Below, piece after piece: positions 36,281 through 45,177 of a stretch of DNA of 64,000 bases (positions are counted from its first letter, which is position 1; the number at the start of each line of letters is the position of its first letter). The stretch is from Roseovarius arcticus. Lineage in GTDB: Bacteria > Pseudomonadota > Alphaproteobacteria > Rhodobacterales > Rhodobacteraceae. Below the pieces are notes generated by a model. That model worked only from the letters and a program-made list of their open reading frames with translations. It was not told where the DNA came from and did no database searches. Both the position numbers and the translations under genes were made by a program. The stretch is from NCBI RefSeq assembly GCF_006125015.1, contig NZ_SZZN01000001.1, positions 3,348,001 to 3,412,000 on the forward strand. Direction: 5' to 3'.

Positions 36281-36652
36281 TTAGTACCCAAAAGGCCGCG
36301 CGCTATAACCGCGCTGTTGCCCATGGCCATGGCGGCGCTCGACTCGCCGCTGATCGCGAACACCTTGGCGATAGGCGCGCTCTACCGCCGGGCGGCGCTG
36401 CTGATACGCGTAGGGCTGCTGGTACGCACGGCGCGGCGCAGCGCGATAGCTCTTTTTGGACCGATATCTGCTTGGGGCGGCGTGGCGTTTGTCTTTGCGG
36501 CTGTCGTGGACTGCGGCGCCAATAATCGCGACTCCGGCGATTGCAGCCAGCGCGCGTGCTAGATCACGATCACTTGCCTGCGCCGGGGCGGCGGTCATGC
36601 CAGTTACGGCGATTGACGCCGCGACGATGAATGAGATGAATTTGCCAGACAT
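36281..36652 (-). CDS. Small secreted basic protein, unknown function
   Basis: A 123-residue protein with a Sec signal peptide (KFISFIVAASIAVTGMTAAPAQA) and a helix DRDLARALAAIAGVAIIGAAVHD that could be a second membrane segment. The C-terminal half is rich in Arg, Tyr and Gln with repeated YQQ and ERxYRQG-like elements and ends in ARPFGY. No catalytic motif is evident. Similar short basic exported proteins are common in Rhodobacteraceae but I know no role. The start is set at the signal peptide; AAGGAAAC-type sequence precedes it. A strong terminator follows. Confidence 0.65.
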   Translation of the reverse strand: MSGKFISFIVAASIAVTGMTAAPAQASDRDLARALAAIAGVAIIGAAVHDSRKDKRHAAPSRYRSKKSYRAAPRRAYQQPYAYQQRRPAVERAYRQGVRDQRRVERRHGHGQQRGYSARPFGY

Positions 36653-36805
36653 TTTATTGTTTCCTTTCGGGTGTGGCTCCTTGGTGGGTTTAAGATGGCC
36701 CCACGCGGCGCAGGCAAACAATATCACCTGAGTGTTATCCGATAACCAAGCCGCTGCGCGACAATGGATATTGAATAGCGGCGCGCGCTTCTCCATCGTG
36801 ACGCT

Positions 36806-37036
36806 ATGATGAAAATAATCACCCCACTGGCCTTAGTCGCCCTGCTTGCAACGCCCGCGAACGCGGCATGCATCGTTGAATACAAGGCCAAGCGGGACAA
36901 CCCGCTGGAGCTATTCTATGCCACCGCCATGATCGACGGCGCTTGCACGGTTGCCGCGGCGCGCGCGCAACTACGGCGGCAGCTTGGCGCACAGGGCCTG
37001 ACCCTGCTCAAGGTACTATCGGTGTCCGAGCAATGA
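36806..37036 (+). CDS. Small secreted hypothetical protein
   Basis: A 76-residue protein with a signal peptide (MMKIITPLALVALLATPANA) ending at a standard ANA-A cleavage site, leaving about 56 mature residues with two cysteines, in ACIVEYKAKRDN and DGACTVAAARA, likely to pair. I do not recognise a family. Its stop overlaps the start of the membrane winged-helix gene by four bases (ATGA), so the two are co-translated and may act together, for example as periplasmic and membrane components of one sensor (speculation). Confidence 0.6.
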   Translation: MMKIITPLALVALLATPANAACIVEYKAKRDNPLELFYATAMIDGACTVAAARAQLRRQLGAQGLTLLKVLSVSEQ

Positions 37037-37737
37037 ACGGCGACATCATACTTGCCGCCGATGCCCGCCGCTCGGGCAGCCGCGTGGTAGCGCTGGGCGT
37101 CGCCTCAATCGTCGCCATATTGGCGCTGGCGGCGGTGCTGCTTTTTGTGACACTTCCCGATGCGGGCGCATTTAACGCAAGGGTCGAGCAGATCTTTGTA
37201 GAGAACGACGCGTTGACCAGCGACGGAGACATCAAGCTACTTGAAATCCTCGCCCTGTCTGGCACCGCCTTTAGTGAGACGCTGGTCAGCTACCGGATGG
37301 TGATCTTTGTGCTGCTGATTTTTAGTACAGCGCTACTGATCGCCGCGCTCGTCTTTCTTGTGATGCTGACGCTTCTCAATCGACGCATGGCTCAGATAGA
37401 GCGGTCCGGCATTCAGGTCAGCTCCCTGTTGATCAGCCGGGCCGAAAAATCGGTCTATCTAAACAATATGGGGTTCAAGCTGACCGATGCAGCGATCGAA
37501 ACACTCTCGGTGCTGGCCGAGGCGCGAATGGATGGCGACATCCTGACCGGCGCCGAGATAGAGGGTATCGTGTCTGGCCGCGCCGCCGTCGATTGCGATG
37601 AAGCGGCCGGCGCCACGCGGATTAAGCGGCTGCGCGATACGCTGGGTAACCAGATGATTAGCGAACTGCTGGTCAAAAACATCGCGCGCCAAGGCTATGT
37701 GTTAGCCATCGACAAAGATGTTATCCGCGTGATTTGA
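37033..37737 (+). CDS. Membrane-anchored protein with C-terminal winged-helix (OmpR-like) domain
   Basis: A 234-residue protein with two transmembrane helices at about 17-39 and 84-110, separated by about 45 residues that should be periplasmic. The cytoplasmic C-terminal 90 residues follow the pattern of an OmpR-type winged helix: KLTDAAIETLSVLAEARMDG, then ILTGAEIEGIVSG, then the recognition-helix-like ATRIKRLRDTLGNQ and the wing VKNIARQGYVLAI. This would make it a one-step membrane transcription factor with the DNA-binding domain at the C-terminus, opposite to ToxR/CadC. Family membership is my inference. It is translationally coupled to the small secreted protein gene. Confidence 0.6.
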   Translation: MNGDIILAADARRSGSRVVALGVASIVAILALAAVLLFVTLPDAGAFNARVEQIFVENDALTSDGDIKLLEILALSGTAFSETLVSYRMVIFVLLIFSTALLIAALVFLVMLTLLNRRMAQIERSGIQVSSLLISRAEKSVYLNNMGFKLTDAAIETLSVLAEARMDGDILTGAEIEGIVSGRAAVDCDEAAGATRIKRLRDTLGNQMISELLVKNIARQGYVLAIDKDVIRVI

Positions 37738-37761
37738 CTTACCGGTCAAAGGAAGGATTTC

Positions 37762-37880
37762 GCCTTCGGCGAGGATATTGGAAGCAAGAAGAAAAGCGGG
37801 GCCCCCATTCTTTTTGCTGAAAATATCCTGGGGGAGGCGCCCGAAGGGCGGCGGGGGCAAAGCCCCAGTGAATGACACTG
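37762..37880. repeat. Intergenic repeat-like element with inverted GGATATT/AATATCC ends
   Basis: The gap between the winged-helix gene and betI contains a palindromic composition: CGCCTTCGGCGAGGATATT, then AAGCAAGAAGAAA, then AATATCC followed by GGAGGCGCCC and GGGGGCAAAGCCCC. GGATATT and AATATCC are inverted copies. A related stretch occurs at 60748-60770. It resembles dispersed intergenic repeats that I associate with Roseobacter genomes. Confidence 0.4.
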
Positions 37881-37881
37881 A

Positions 37882-38565
37882 TTAGCCTGCCGTCAGCGCT
37901 TGATCGCGAAACGCGCGCGTTGTTAGGATGAGGCCAGCTAGATTTTGCATTTTGCTCAGGGCGGCGTCCATATCAGCGGACGCAATACGATGCGCGGCTA
38001 ACAGGTGACGCGCAGCGAAATCTACCTCGGCCACGCCTTCGGCCCCAGTCATTGCCGCGATTTGGAAGCTGGCGCGCAGCCAGATGCCGTCCATCACCGT
38101 GCGGAGTTGGAAGGCGATGCGAGGCGCGTCCGCGCCCGCAAGCGGATGTAGCGCACTCATCAAGTTGCTGCGCATGCGGGCATGCACAACCGTCTGAATA
38201 CGCTGGCTTTGCCGGTTGTGCGGCACGTCCGAGCAGAGCGAAATCCACGCGTGGCAGATTTCCTGCTGGAACACTGGCGCCGCGAAATTACCGACGACGA
38301 TGGCATAGAGCCGCTCAAGCGGGGTGTCTGCGTGGCGCAAAAGTTCAGTCACGCAGATGCGCAGGACGCTGTTTGCCTTGCGTTGAACTCCCTCGAAGAG
38401 GGCATCTTTGTCCTTGAAATGATGCAGAACAACGCCCTTGGACACGCCGGCGATCTTTGCCACGCGGTCCAGTGTAGTGCCACGGATGCCGTGGCGCACC
38501 AGTGCGTCGAACGCCGCCTGCGATAGCTCCGCACGCCTGATATCTCCGATGGATTGCCGTGCCAT
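37882..38565 (-). CDS. betI: Choline-responsive TetR-family repressor BetI
   Basis: A 227-residue TetR regulator. The N-terminal helix-turn-helix [20 protein letters not shown] followed by [14 protein letters not shown] closely matches BetI, and the ligand domain includes [16 protein letters not shown] and MDGIWLRAS, also BetI-like. BetI represses glycine betaine synthesis genes and responds to choline. It is divergent from betA across a 124-base region that contains an inverted repeat, rather than being the first gene of a betIBA operon. The C-terminal 25 residues exceed the enteric form. Confidence 0.88.
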   Translation of the reverse strand: MARQSIGDIRRAELSQAAFDALVRHGIRGTTLDRVAKIAGVSKGVVLHHFKDKDALFEGVQRKANSVLRICVTELLRHADTPLERLYAIVVGNFAAPVFQQEICHAWISLCSDVPHNRQSQRIQTVVHARMRSNLMSALHPLAGADAPRIAFQLRTVMDGIWLRASFQIAAMTGAEGVAEVDFAARHLLAAHRIASADMDAALSKMQNLAGLILTTRAFRDQALTAG

Positions 38566-38617
38566 ATGCCTGCCGTGTTGCTGCGCCGCCAGCTTAGCGC
38601 GGCAGCGGAGGGGTCAC

Positions 38618-38660
38618 AATATTTACCTTTTGACTATAAAACTGACCGTTGGTAAGTATT
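38618..38660. promoter_or_regulatory. Candidate BetI operator and betA promoter
   Basis: AATATTTACC and GGTAAGTATT form an inverted repeat with 9 of 10 matching positions and a 23-base centre, between divergent betI and betA. The right half-site overlaps a possible -10 (TAAGTA) that is 17 bases after a TTGACT -35 box reading toward betA, so binding would block the promoter. Confidence 0.45.
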
Positions 38661-38689
38661 TGTCTAACGCGCTCAGGAAAGGGATCATC

Positions 38690-40366
38690 ATGCAGGCCGA
38701 TTTTGTCATCATCGGATCGGGATCAGCCGGGTCAGCAATGGCGTACCGTCTGTCCGAGGACGGCAAGCACACTGTGCTGGTGCTGGAATATGGCGGTACC
38801 GATGCGGGGCCGTTTATTCAGATGCCTGCCGCGCTCAGCTATCCGATGAACATGAAGCGCTATGACTGGGGCTATACCTCTCAGCCTGAGCCGCACCTGA
38901 ACAACCGCCGCCTTGCCGCGCCGCGCGGCAAGGTGCTGGGCGGGTCGTCGTCAATTAATGGGATGGTCTATGTGCGCGGCCATGCCCGCGATTTCGACCA
39001 TTGGGAACAGGCGGGCGCTGCTGGCTGGGGCTATGCCGACGTGCTGCCTTACTTCAAGCGGCTGGAGAATTGGACCGATGGTGGCCATGGCGGCGATCCA
39101 ACCTGGCGCGGCACCGACGGCCCGCTGCATGTGACGCGCGGGCCACGCGTCAATCCGTTGTTCGATGCATTTGTGCAGGCTGGCCGCCAAGCAGGATACG
39201 AGACGACAGACGACTACAATGGCGAGAAACAAGAGGGCTTTGGCCCGATGGAGCAGACCGTCCATCGCGGGCGTCGCTGGTCGGCCGCTAACGCCTATCT
39301 GCGGCCCGCGCTGAAACGCCCCAACTGCGACATACTGCGCTGTTTTGTCCGGCGCATCATCATCGAGGACGGGCGCGCGACAGGGGTCGAGATTACACGG
39401 GGCGGCAAGACCCAGATCGTCCACGCCAATCGCGAGGTGGTGTTGGCCGCGTCCGCTTTCAACTCGCCCAAGATACTGATGCTGTCGGGTGTTGGCCCTG
39501 CCGCGCACCTGGCCGAACATAGCATTGACGTAATCGCTGACCGCCCCGGCGTAGGTGGCAATCTACAGGACCATCTGGAGCTATATATACAGCAGGCCTG
39601 CACCCAGCCTATCACCCTCTTCAAGCATTGGAACCTGTGGTCCAAGGGCATGATCGGCGCGCAATGGCTGTTTGGCAAATCCGGTCTGGGCGCGTCGAAC
39701 CAATTCGAGAGCGCTGCGTTCCTGCGCTCGCGGCCCGGCGTGGAATACCCCGACATTCAGTATCATTTCCTGCCAATGGCCGTCCGCTATGACGGACAGG
39801 CCGCCGCCGAAGGGCATGGTTTTCAGGCGCATGTCGGTCCGATGCGGTCCGCCTCGCGCGGACGGGTCAGTCTGGCATCCGGCGATCCGATGGCCGCCCC
39901 CAAAATCGTATTCAACTACATGTCGCAAGATGCCGATTGGGAGGATTTCCGCCGCTGCATCCGCCTTACGCGCGAAATATTCAGCCAAGCTGCGTTCGAC
40001 GCCTATCGCGGCAAGGAAATCCAGCCGGGCAAAGACGTGCAGACTTACGACGAACTCGACGCCTTTATCGCAGAGCATGCAGAGAGCGCGTATCACCCCT
40101 GCGGCACCTGCAAGATGGGTGCGGCGGATGACCCGGACGCAGTGGTCGACCCGGAGTGCCGGGTGATCGGCGTGGACGGGCTGCGCGTTGCCGACAGCTC
40201 AATCTTTCCGCGGATCACGAACGGCAACCTGAACGGGCCAAGTATCATGACGGGCGAAAAGGCAGCGGATATGATCTTGGGCAAGCCACCTCTGCCCGCC
40301 TCGAACCAGCGCCCATGGATGCATCCGGGCTGGCGCGAGACGGTAAAGGCCGCAGAGCTAGCTTAG
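38690..40366 (+). CDS. betA: Choline dehydrogenase
   Basis: A 558-residue GMC-family FAD oxidoreductase that oxidises choline to betaine aldehyde. The N-terminal dinucleotide fold is [24 protein letters not shown] signature 1 is [20 protein letters not shown] and the second signature is [20 protein letters not shown]. The C-terminal catalytic region has [12 protein letters not shown] and the closing [27 protein letters not shown] precedes the ATG. Divergent betI and the shared operator support choline control. betB is not adjacent; the gene overlaps the convergent helicase gene by four bases at the stop codons. Confidence 0.93.
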   Translation: MQADFVIIGSGSAGSAMAYRLSEDGKHTVLVLEYGGTDAGPFIQMPAALSYPMNMKRYDWGYTSQPEPHLNNRRLAAPRGKVLGGSSSINGMVYVRGHARDFDHWEQAGAAGWGYADVLPYFKRLENWTDGGHGGDPTWRGTDGPLHVTRGPRVNPLFDAFVQAGRQAGYETTDDYNGEKQEGFGPMEQTVHRGRRWSAANAYLRPALKRPNCDILRCFVRRIIIEDGRATGVEITRGGKTQIVHANREVVLAASAFNSPKILMLSGVGPAAHLAEHSIDVIADRPGVGGNLQDHLELYIQQACTQPITLFKHWNLWSKGMIGAQWLFGKSGLGASNQFESAAFLRSRPGVEYPDIQYHFLPMAVRYDGQAAAEGHGFQAHVGPMRSASRGRVSLASGDPMAAPKIVFNYMSQDADWEDFRRCIRLTREIFSQAAFDAYRGKEIQPGKDVQTYDELDAFIAEHAESAYHPCGTCKMGAADDPDAVVDPECRVIGVDGLRVADSSIFPRITNGNLNGPSIMTGEKAADMILGKPPLPASNQRPWMHPGWRETVKAAELA

Positions 40367-42537
40367 CTGGCGCCGCCTTTGGGCGGGCCAGTGCGGGGCT
40401 TACCGGCAGGCTTTGCGCCGGACTTGGCGGCGGGTTTGCCTCCCGGCTTACCAAACGGCTTCCCGCCGGGCTTGCCGAAAGGTTTCGCGCCGGGCTTTCC
40501 GGCAGGCTTGCTGCCCGGTTTGCTCGTGTATCCCTCGGCAGCCTTGGCAGCGGTGCGGGCGCGGTTTTTCTTGCTGGACGCCTTGCCGGTAGTCGGCGCA
40601 CCGCCTTTGGTATAGCTATCGGGCTTGCCCTTGTATTTCGGCTTGGCCGCTGCGTCCGTTACGGCGCCATCACGGGTAAAATCAGGCTTCGGTCCCTTGC
40701 GGTGAGGGCTGCCGGCGGTACCTTCCTTGGGCTTCTTATGACGTGGCGCGGGGGCATCGTCATATTGGACCTTGGCGGTGCTTTTGGGTGCGGGCTTGGA
40801 TGGCTTGGGCGCGCGGTCTTCTGGCGGCAAAATGGCGGGCAAATCGTCCAGCTGGCTGGCGGGCGGCGGGCCTTTCGGCGCGGGCTTCTTCCACTCCGGC
40901 TTGGGGCCGGTGCGGGGCTTACCATCGGGTTTGCCGCCCGGTTTGCCGCCGGGGCGCTGGGCCATGGCGGGCGGGGAGGACAGCTCCGCGACCTCTGCGC
41001 CATCCTCGACGCGCATTTTATCGCCGATGGACGCCTTGAAGCCTGCGGCGGCGGGCTTGCGCAATTCCACATAGCTCTCAGTATCGCCGATGCGGATCGC
41101 ACCGATATCGTCGCGCGTGATGCCGCCCGCCTTGCAGAGCATGGGCAGCAGGCGGCGCGGCTCTGCGCCCTTGGCGCGGCCGCCTGATACAGAGAACCAC
41201 ACTGACGGGCCGAACGCGACTCGCGGCGCTGGTTTTTCGCCCGGATCGCCCAGATCCTCGGGCGCGGAGTGTTTGGCGTGGAACATGCGCAAGTAAGCGG
41301 CGGCGATCTGCTCGGGCTTGAAATGCTCTAGCAGCTTGGCGACGGGACCGGCCTCGGCGTCGGTGATCGCCTCTGACCATGCCTCGTCGTTCAGCATCCG
41401 CTCTTCGTCCTTGGCGGTGACCTCATCGGCCGAGGGGGCCGGGCCCCATTCGGCGCGCAGCTTGGCCCAGTTGAGGATGCGCTCGGCCTTTTTGCGGGCG
41501 ACAGGCGGTACAACCAACACTGACACACCCTTGCGCCCTGCGCGGCCGGTGCGGCCCGAGCGGTGTAGCAGTGTCTCGTGGCTGCCGGGCAGTTCGGCGT
41601 GAACGACCAGATCCAGATTCGGCAGGTCAATGCCGCGCGCGGCGACATCCGTGGCGACGCAGACGCGGGCACGGCCATCGCGCATGGCCTGCAGCGCGTG
41701 TGTACGCTCGGACTGCGACAATTCGCCGGATAGGGCCACGACGGCAAAGCCGCGATTTGACAGGCGCGTAGTCAAGCGTGCGACCATTGCGCGCGTATTG
41801 CAAAACACGAGTGCGTTGGGCGATTCGTAGTAACGCAGCACATTGATGATGGCGTTCTCGCCGTCGCGGGGCGACACATTCAAGGCGCGGTATTCGATAT
41901 CAGCGTGCTGGCCCGCCTCGGCGGCCGCGGTGCTGATGCGCACGGCGTCCTTTTGATAGCCCTCAGCAAGTTTGGCGATCGCCGCAGGGACCGTGGCCGA
42001 AAAGAGCAGCGTCTGGCGCTCATCCGGTGCCTCGCCGAGAATGAATTCGAGGTCTTCGCGAAAGCCAAGATCAAGCATCTCGTCGGCCTCGTCCAGAACC
42101 ACGGCCCGAAGGGAGCCAAGGTCGATAGAGCCGCGCATGATGTGATCGCGCAAACGGCCCGGCGTGGCGACGACGATATGTGCGCCGCGCCCCAGCGCCT
42201 GACGCTCTGTTCGCATGTCCATGCCCCCAACGCAGGACGCAAGCACAGCGCCCGCGCCGGCGTAGAGCCACGACAGCTCGCGCTTGACCTGCAACGCCAG
42301 TTCGCGCGTGGGCGCTATGACCAGGGCCAGCGGTGCGCTTGCATTGCTAAACTTTTCGGCATCGCCCAGCAGCGTCGGCGCAATGGCAAGGCCAAAGCCC
42401 AGCGTCTTGCCCGATCCCGTCTGGGCCGACACCAGCATATCGGCGCCGGTCAGGTCAGGGTTCGTCACCGCTTGCTGAACAGGGGTGAGCGTGGTGTATC
42501 CACGGGCGGCAATTGCATCGGCGAGAGCTGTTTTCAC
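40363..42537 (-). CDS. DEAD-box RNA helicase with DbpA-like RNA-binding domain and GKP-rich tail
   Basis: A 724-residue ATP-dependent RNA helicase. Motif I is [12 protein letters not shown], motif [16 protein letters not shown], motif III SAT in LLFSATVP, and motif [12 protein letters not shown]. After the helicase core a DbpA-type RNA-binding fold ([36 protein letters not shown]) covers about 490-565. The last 150 residues are a basic low-complexity tail of GKPGGKP and GAKPFGKP units likely to bind RNA. It probably acts in ribosome assembly or cold adaptation. A GTG start just before the core is used; no strong ribosome-binding site is visible and the open frame runs further upstream. Confidence 0.88.
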   Translation of the reverse strand: MKTALADAIAARGYTTLTPVQQAVTNPDLTGADMLVSAQTGSGKTLGFGLAIAPTLLGDAEKFSNASAPLALVIAPTRELALQVKRELSWLYAGAGAVLASCVGGMDMRTERQALGRGAHIVVATPGRLRDHIMRGSIDLGSLRAVVLDEADEMLDLGFREDLEFILGEAPDERQTLLFSATVPAAIAKLAEGYQKDAVRISTAAAEAGQHADIEYRALNVSPRDGENAIINVLRYYESPNALVFCNTRAMVARLTTRLSNRGFAVVALSGELSQSERTHALQAMRDGRARVCVATDVAARGIDLPNLDLVVHAELPGSHETLLHRSGRTGRAGRKGVSVLVVPPVARKKAERILNWAKLRAEWGPAPSADEVTAKDEERMLNDEAWSEAITDAEAGPVAKLLEHFKPEQIAAAYLRMFHAKHSAPEDLGDPGEKPAPRVAFGPSVWFSVSGGRAKGAEPRRLLPMLCKAGGITRDDIGAIRIGDTESYVELRKPAAAGFKASIGDKMRVEDGAEVAELSSPPAMAQRPGGKPGGKPDGKPRTGPKPEWKKPAPKGPPPASQLDDLPAILPPEDRAPKPSKPAPKSTAKVQYDDAPAPRHKKPKEGTAGSPHRKGPKPDFTRDGAVTDAAAKPKYKGKPDSYTKGGAPTTGKASSKKNRARTAAKAAEGYTSKPGSKPAGKPGAKPFGKPGGKPFGKPGGKPAAKSGAKPAGKPRTGPPKGGAS

Positions 42538-42729
42538 GGGAGAGTTTTTCTGCTGTGTCAGGGGTGGGCGCACATGGCGGCGCCCCAAGGTGCGCCCTCT
42601 ATACCCTTGGGGAACAGATGTATAGCGCCGCAGTCCTGCACGGACAGACCAAAGGGCACTGCGCGCGATATTGATCTGTTTTCTTAACGATATATTAGCA
42701 ACGATCACTTTACTGTTAAAAAATGGGGC

Positions 42730-42755
42730 GGAACCGATGGCGCCCGGCACCTGTT
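42730..42755 (+). promoter_or_regulatory. Candidate EcfG-type promoter of the NepR-like gene (imperfect -10)
   Basis: GGAAC, a 17-base spacer and TGTT; the general-stress sigma factor consensus is GGAAC-N16/17-CGTT, so one -10 base differs. It lies 86 bases before the NepR-like start codon. Confidence 0.35.
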
Positions 42756-42841
42756 GGATGCGCAATACGACCATTTTTGCGCCCGGTACTACCCGACCGC
42801 GGTCACCGCGCTCATAGACCGGATGAATGAGGTTAGATGAT

Positions 42842-42976
42842 ATGGATCCAGTGACAAAAAATCTGAAACGCGCTTATCGCGAGGTTGAGCCGCGCAATTT
42901 GCCCGACAAAATGGCAGACCTGCTGCGCAAGTTGCAAGAACAGGATGCTCAGGAGCGTGTTGGCGCAGCTAGCTGA
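42842..42976 (+). CDS. NepR-like anti-sigma factor, 44 residues
   Basis: A short reading frame starting MDPVTKNLKRAYREVEP and continuing NLPDKMADLLRKLQEQD before a short tail. The pattern Lx+xYxxV....PDxxxDLLxKL is the NepR signature: two helices that bind the EcfG sigma factor and are displaced by phosphorylated PhyR in the alphaproteobacterial general stress response. AATGAGGTT is a good ribosome-binding site. No ecfG or phyR gene lies in the window, so this copy is an orphan or paralogue. It is followed by genes that carry EcfG-type promoters. Assignment is from the motif alone. Confidence 0.65.
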   Translation: MDPVTKNLKRAYREVEPRNLPDKMADLLRKLQEQDAQERVGAAS

Positions 42977-43055
42977 CGGCTAATGGGCCGCACATGCTTC
43001 CAAGATTTTTGCTGTTTTTACTCCATGCGAGTAGACAGCCAAAGCCTTGGATCAA

Positions 43056-43081
43056 GGAACTTCTGCAGAACCCCCCGCGTT
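43056..43081 (+). promoter_or_regulatory. EcfG-type (general stress response) promoter of the phospholipase D-family gene
   Basis: GGAAC, exactly 17 bases, then CGTT: a full match to the alphaproteobacterial EcfG consensus, placed so transcription would start about 20-25 bases before the ATG at 43112. Confidence 0.65.
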
Positions 43082-43111
43082 GCGCTTGATTAGCGATGTA
43101 TGAGGGACGCA

Positions 43112-44686
43112 ATGGCCGGTACGGCAGTTTCTGGCGATGCGGATGAGGTGGACGGCACGTCTGAAATAACGGTGCTACTGACCGCGTCCGAAGTGTATCC
43201 CGTGATGGAGCGCGCCTTTCTGAACGCTAAGAAAGAGATTTCAGCCGGATACCGCGTGTTCGACCTAACGACGAAACTGCGCAGTGATGAAGGGCGTGCG
43301 ATCGGGGACGACTGGTTCGACTTGATCACATACGTCTTGGCCAAAGGGGTCAAAATTACCTTTGTTCTGGCAGATTTCGACGCGGTTCTGGCACCGGAAC
43401 TGCACACAGCTTCGTGGACATCCAGGCGCGCATTCGTTGCGGCGCGCGAGGCGGCAGGGCCAATTGCGGATCTGACCGTGACCAATGCTGCCCATTCGGC
43501 GCGGACGGGCCTGCTACCCCGCGTGTTTCTCTGGCCCCGCCTGATCAAGGAAATAAATAAGACGGCACGCAAACTGAATGAGATGTCCAGTTCAGCCCGG
43601 GCGCGCGCATTGGAATGCAGTCCAATGCTGCGCCCCCTTTTGCGCCGCACGGACGCGGACATTCTCAAAGCGCGCAGGTGGCCAGTACCTCCGCTGATCC
43701 CCGGCACGCATCATCAGAAGGTCTGCGTGGTCGACCAGCACACCGCCTTCATAGGGGGGCTGGATCTGGACGAGCGACGCTATGACGACAAACGCCATCA
43801 GCGCGTTCGAAACGAGACGTGGCAAGACGTGCAATTGAAGTGTACCGGCCCGATTGCTGGTGATTTGCACAGCCATCTGCAGGAATTTTTGGGTGTCGTT
43901 TCAGGAGCGCACCCGCCCGTCGCCGAGGGCCGCCTGCTGCGCACACTTTCGCGCAGACGCAAGCGGGACTGGCCATTTCTGGGGCCAAAACCGCTGGTTC
44001 ATACAATTGCCGACGATCATCACCGCCTTATCGCGCGTGCACGCGGTCTGATATATTTTGAAACGCAGTATCTGCGCGACACCGATCTGTGCGGGCATCT
44101 GGCGCGGGCAGCCCGCGACAATCCGTCTTTGTCGTTGATTATCGTGCTGCCTGCCGCCCCAGAGGAGGTCGCGTTCTTTGGCGCCACCGGATCAGACGTA
44201 CGCTATGGTGAGTTTTTGCAGGCAAAGTGTGTCGGTATGCTGCGCGATGCGTATGGCGACAGATTTACGATATGTTCGCCCGTGCGGCCCAAGTCGCTAG
44301 AGACGAAAGACCGTGACACGCTGTGCGGATCGCCTATCATTTACGTCCATTCAAAGGTGTCCATTTTCGATCGCGACCGTGCCATTGTATCGTCGGCCAA
44401 CCTAAACGGACGCTCGATGCGCTGGGATACCGAGGCGGGCGTCATGCTGAACATTGAAGCGCAAGTTGACGAATTGCGCGAGCGCATCTTCCACCATTGG
44501 CTGGGTGACGATGCGGGGCCGGAATTCTTTGCCGCCGAGAGTGCTGCCGCCGTCTGGGCGGAGCGCGCGCGGCACAATGCCGAAATTGCGCCAGAGGATC
44601 GTAAGGGATTTTTGGTGCCCTACGACGTGCGACCCGCCAAGGCCTTTGGCCGCCGCCTGCCTGGCATTCCAGAGGCGATGGTTTGA
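43112..44686 (+). CDS. Phospholipase D-superfamily protein with two HKD motifs
   Basis: A 524-residue protein with the duplicated PLD fold. The first catalytic motif is HQKVCVVDQHTAFIGGLDLD near residue 210 and the second is HSKVSIFDRDRAIVSSANLN near residue 410, both HxKxxxxD intact, so it should be active. The family covers phospholipases and cardiolipin synthase-like transferases; no signal peptide is evident. The second in-frame ATG is chosen because GAGGGA precedes it and because the perfect EcfG-type promoter places the transcript start just upstream. Stress-induced membrane lipid remodelling is a reasonable guess from context. Confidence 0.85.
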   Translation: MAGTAVSGDADEVDGTSEITVLLTASEVYPVMERAFLNAKKEISAGYRVFDLTTKLRSDEGRAIGDDWFDLITYVLAKGVKITFVLADFDAVLAPELHTASWTSRRAFVAAREAAGPIADLTVTNAAHSARTGLLPRVFLWPRLIKEINKTARKLNEMSSSARARALECSPMLRPLLRRTDADILKARRWPVPPLIPGTHHQKVCVVDQHTAFIGGLDLDERRYDDKRHQRVRNETWQDVQLKCTGPIAGDLHSHLQEFLGVVSGAHPPVAEGRLLRTLSRRRKRDWPFLGPKPLVHTIADDHHRLIARARGLIYFETQYLRDTDLCGHLARAARDNPSLSLIIVLPAAPEEVAFFGATGSDVRYGEFLQAKCVGMLRDAYGDRFTICSPVRPKSLETKDRDTLCGSPIIYVHSKVSIFDRDRAIVSSANLNGRSMRWDTEAGVMLNIEAQVDELRERIFHHWLGDDAGPEFFAAESAAAVWAERARHNAEIAPEDRKGFLVPYDVRPAKAFGRRLPGIPEAMV

Positions 44687-44997
44687 AACCGGATTGAGAA
44701 ACGCAACAACGCGGACATGACCGAACCTTTAGCTTGCGGTGGCGAACAACGGACGGACATAGTAGGTGGTCACTGCGGATCGCCTGTAGTCCCGCACAAA
44801 TCGGGCGGTGGCATTGTTCATTGCTGATTGCGGATCGCCAGCGGTGTGGCCGGAATGATCGTTATCGCCATCCGCGCAGCGCGGGATATGTCTGTCAGAG
44901 CCAGGCAAGATCGCGATGCGGAACGGATTGCCCCGGCGGCGCGTTTGATAGGTGCGGCGCATTCTGCCTCGCTAAGTAATGGAAAAAGGGGCCCGAC
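44687..44997. other. 311-base intergenic region upstream of the Pmp3 gene
   Basis: I see no supported gene here. Short open frames exist on both strands, including a 77-codon one on the minus strand, but none has a family-like sequence or a convincing ribosome-binding site. The only clear element is the EcfG-type promoter near its right end. Confidence 0.6.
44920..44945 (+). promoter_or_regulatory. EcfG-type (general stress response) promoter of the Pmp3-DUF4112 genes
   Basis: GGAAC, exactly 17 bases, then CGTT, a complete consensus match, 52 bases before the Pmp3 coding start. Confidence 0.65.
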
Positions 44998-45177
44998 ATC
45001 GACATTATCCGCATCATAGCCGCGATCTTATTGCCGCCTTTAGGCGTCTTTCTTCAGGTCGGACTAGGCAAGCATTTCTGGATCAACATCCTGCTAACAA
45101 TCTTGGGCTACATTCCTGGCATCATACATGCCGTATACATTATCGGATCAAAGGGCCCAGGACGTGCGGCGTCCTGA
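44998..45177 (+). CDS. Pmp3/YqaE-family membrane peptide with an apparent ATC start codon
   Basis: A 59-codon frame that reads DIIRIIAAILLPPLGVFLQV, then GKHFWINILLTILGYIPGII and HAVYIIG, an unmistakable Pmp3/YqaE stress peptide with two transmembrane helices. The family starts M-D-I-I; here ATC occupies the methionine position, an in-frame TAA lies 7 codons before it, and no ATG, GTG or TTG precedes the conserved sequence. AAAAAGGGG is well placed six bases before the ATC. So either translation starts at ATC, or the start codon has been lost by mutation or sequencing error. It overlaps the DUF4112 gene and follows an EcfG-type promoter. Confidence 0.75.
   Translation: MDIIRIIAAILLPPLGVFLQVGLGKHFWINILLTILGYIPGIIHAVYIIGSKGPGRAAS

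Noticed and set aside
42754..42840. 29-codon frame (TTG start) ending just before the NepR-like ATG, with protein-like composition
   Set aside because: It has no ATG or GTG, no ribosome-binding site, and would begin at or before the expected transcription start of the candidate GGAAC promoter. It could be a real leader peptide but support is too weak.
44729..44962. 77-codon open frame on the minus strand between the phospholipase D and Pmp3 genes
   Set aside because: Its sequence is not family-like, it has no convincing ribosome-binding site, and it runs antisense across the clear EcfG-type promoter.
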